Of a stretch of 8,403 nt of DNA, positions 7,816 to 8,403 are shown one piece after another. The notes beneath the pieces were generated by a model. That model ran no database searches and was not told the DNA's origin. It saw only the letters and a program-made list of their open reading frames with translations. Positions within the stretch are counted from its first letter, which is position 1. Every line of letters starts with the position of its first letter. This DNA comes from CAYSIX01 sp964431205 (GTDB taxonomy: Bacteria; Planctomycetota; Phycisphaerae; Phycisphaerales; Phycisphaeraceae): NCBI GenBank assembly GCA_964431205.1, contig CAYSIX010000185.1:1-8403 (forward strand), read 5' to 3'. The position numbers were made by a program, and so were the translations under genes.

Positions 7816-8403
7816 TCAGTCATAATCCTCGTCGGGGCGGTAATCGACCTTGTCCTCATCGGGGCTGCCGGTGTGGCCGTGGGCCTGAGGCATGACCGTC
7901 TTGACCTCGGCCATCGCGACCACCGGCAGGAACTTGCAGAACAGCAGGAAGAACGTGAAGAACAGGCCGAACGATCCGATCAGCATCAGGATGTCCACCC
8001 ACGTCGGCTTGAACAGGGCCCAGCTCGAGGGCAGGAAGTCGCGGTGCAGCGACGTGATGATGATCACGAACCGCTCGAACCACATGCCCACGTTGACGAA
8101 CATGGCCGCCAGCATCACCGCCCAGGGGTTGTGCCGGCACCAGCGGAACCAGAGCATCTGCGGGCCCACGCAGTTGCAGAACACCATCGTCCAGAACGCC
8201 CAGGCGTAGGGGCCGATCGGCCGGTTCATGAACACGAACTGCTCGTAGTCGTGCTGGCTGTACCAGCCGATGAAGAACTCGACCGAGTAGGCGTACAGTA
8301 CGATCAGCCCGGTGCCGAGCATGATCTTGCAGCAGTTGTCGATGTGCCGCTCGGTGATGATCTCGCGCAGCTCGCCCGGTGAGACGGTCCGCGTCACCTC
8401 CCC
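7816..8403 (-). CDS. actC: Alternative complex III subunit ActC (NrfD-like), C-terminal part (runs off right edge)
   Basis: Quinol-interacting membrane subunit of alternative complex III, of the NrfD/PsrC type. The visible 195 residues are the C-terminal part of a protein usually about 450-500 residues long; the frame is open to base 8403, so the GTG at 8395-8397 should not be taken as a start. Four helices are visible, in order: KIMLGTGLIVLYAYSVEFFI, PYAWAFWTMVFCNCVGPQ, NPWAVMLAAMFVNVGMWFER and DILMLIGSFGLFFTFFLLF. The stretch GMWFERFVIIITSLHRDFLP followed by SSW is highly characteristic of ActC. The C-terminal tail is acidic with HGHTG and ends in DEDYD. A Cys-Cys pair in HIDNCCKIML stands where I would expect small or Met residues; its role is unknown. 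actD starts 24 bases after its stop. actA and actB are expected beyond the right edge. Confidence 0.95.
   Translation of the reverse strand, partial: GEVTRTVSPGELREIITERHIDNCCKIMLGTGLIVLYAYSVEFFIGWYSQHDYEQFVFMNRPIGPYAWAFWTMVFCNCVGPQMLWFRWCRHNPWAVMLAAMFVNVGMWFERFVIIITSLHRDFLPSSWALFKPTWVDILMLIGSFGLFFTFFLLFCKFLPVVAMAEVKTVMPQAHGHTGSPDEDKVDYRPDEDYD

Noticed and set aside
7318..8382. A 354-codon plus-strand open frame opposite actD and actC
   Set aside because: Low-complexity Arg/His/Glu-rich shadow that crosses the actC-actD boundary; both minus-strand genes are convincing.
8395..8397. GTG as an actC start
   Set aside because: The frame is open to the window edge, and the encoded protein is plainly the C-terminal portion of a much longer family, so this GTG is an internal Val.

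Overview
This window looks like high-GC chromosomal DNA from a Gram-negative aerobe. All recognisable genes lie on the minus strand, so the operon reads from the right edge to the left edge. The gene order and protein sequences best match Planctomycetota (perhaps the Phycisphaerae side). Similar clusters occur in Bacteroidota/Rhodothermota and Myxococcota, so the phylum is an inference.

Layout in transcription order: the C-terminal part of actC (NrfD-like membrane subunit, cut by the right edge); actD (two-helix subunit, DUF3341 type); actE (membrane-anchored monoheme cytochrome c); actF (second NrfD-like membrane subunit, here with a His/Asp-rich insertion); an unnamed 113-residue single-helix protein; a SCO/SenC copper chaperone; coxB (subunit II with CuA and a fused cytochrome c domain); coxA (subunit I with all heme and CuB ligands and a YSHPAV motif, type A2); and the start of coxC (subunit III, cut by the left edge). 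The genes are tightly packed: actD and actE overlap by 4 bases, and the largest gap is 103 bases, between the 113-residue gene and the SCO gene.

The genes form one quinol-to-oxygen pathway. Alternative complex III (Act subunits) oxidises menaquinol or another quinol. Electrons pass through the Act cytochromes, including ActE, to the cytochrome c domain of CoxB, then to CuA, heme a and the heme a3/CuB site of CoxA, where oxygen is reduced and protons are pumped. SCO loads copper into CuA. In organisms studied, ACIII and caa3-type oxidase can form a physical supercomplex; the gene arrangement fits that.

The machinery itself is known. The parts worth a second look are a His-rich periplasmic insertion in ActF, the unnamed small protein between the two complexes, a hairpin-rich gap before the SCO gene, a stem-loop between coxB and coxA, and an abrupt change in synonymous codon choice inside coxA. 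I saw no tRNA, rRNA, CRISPR array, insertion sequence or attachment site. The long plus-strand open frames are antisense shadows of GC-rich genes.
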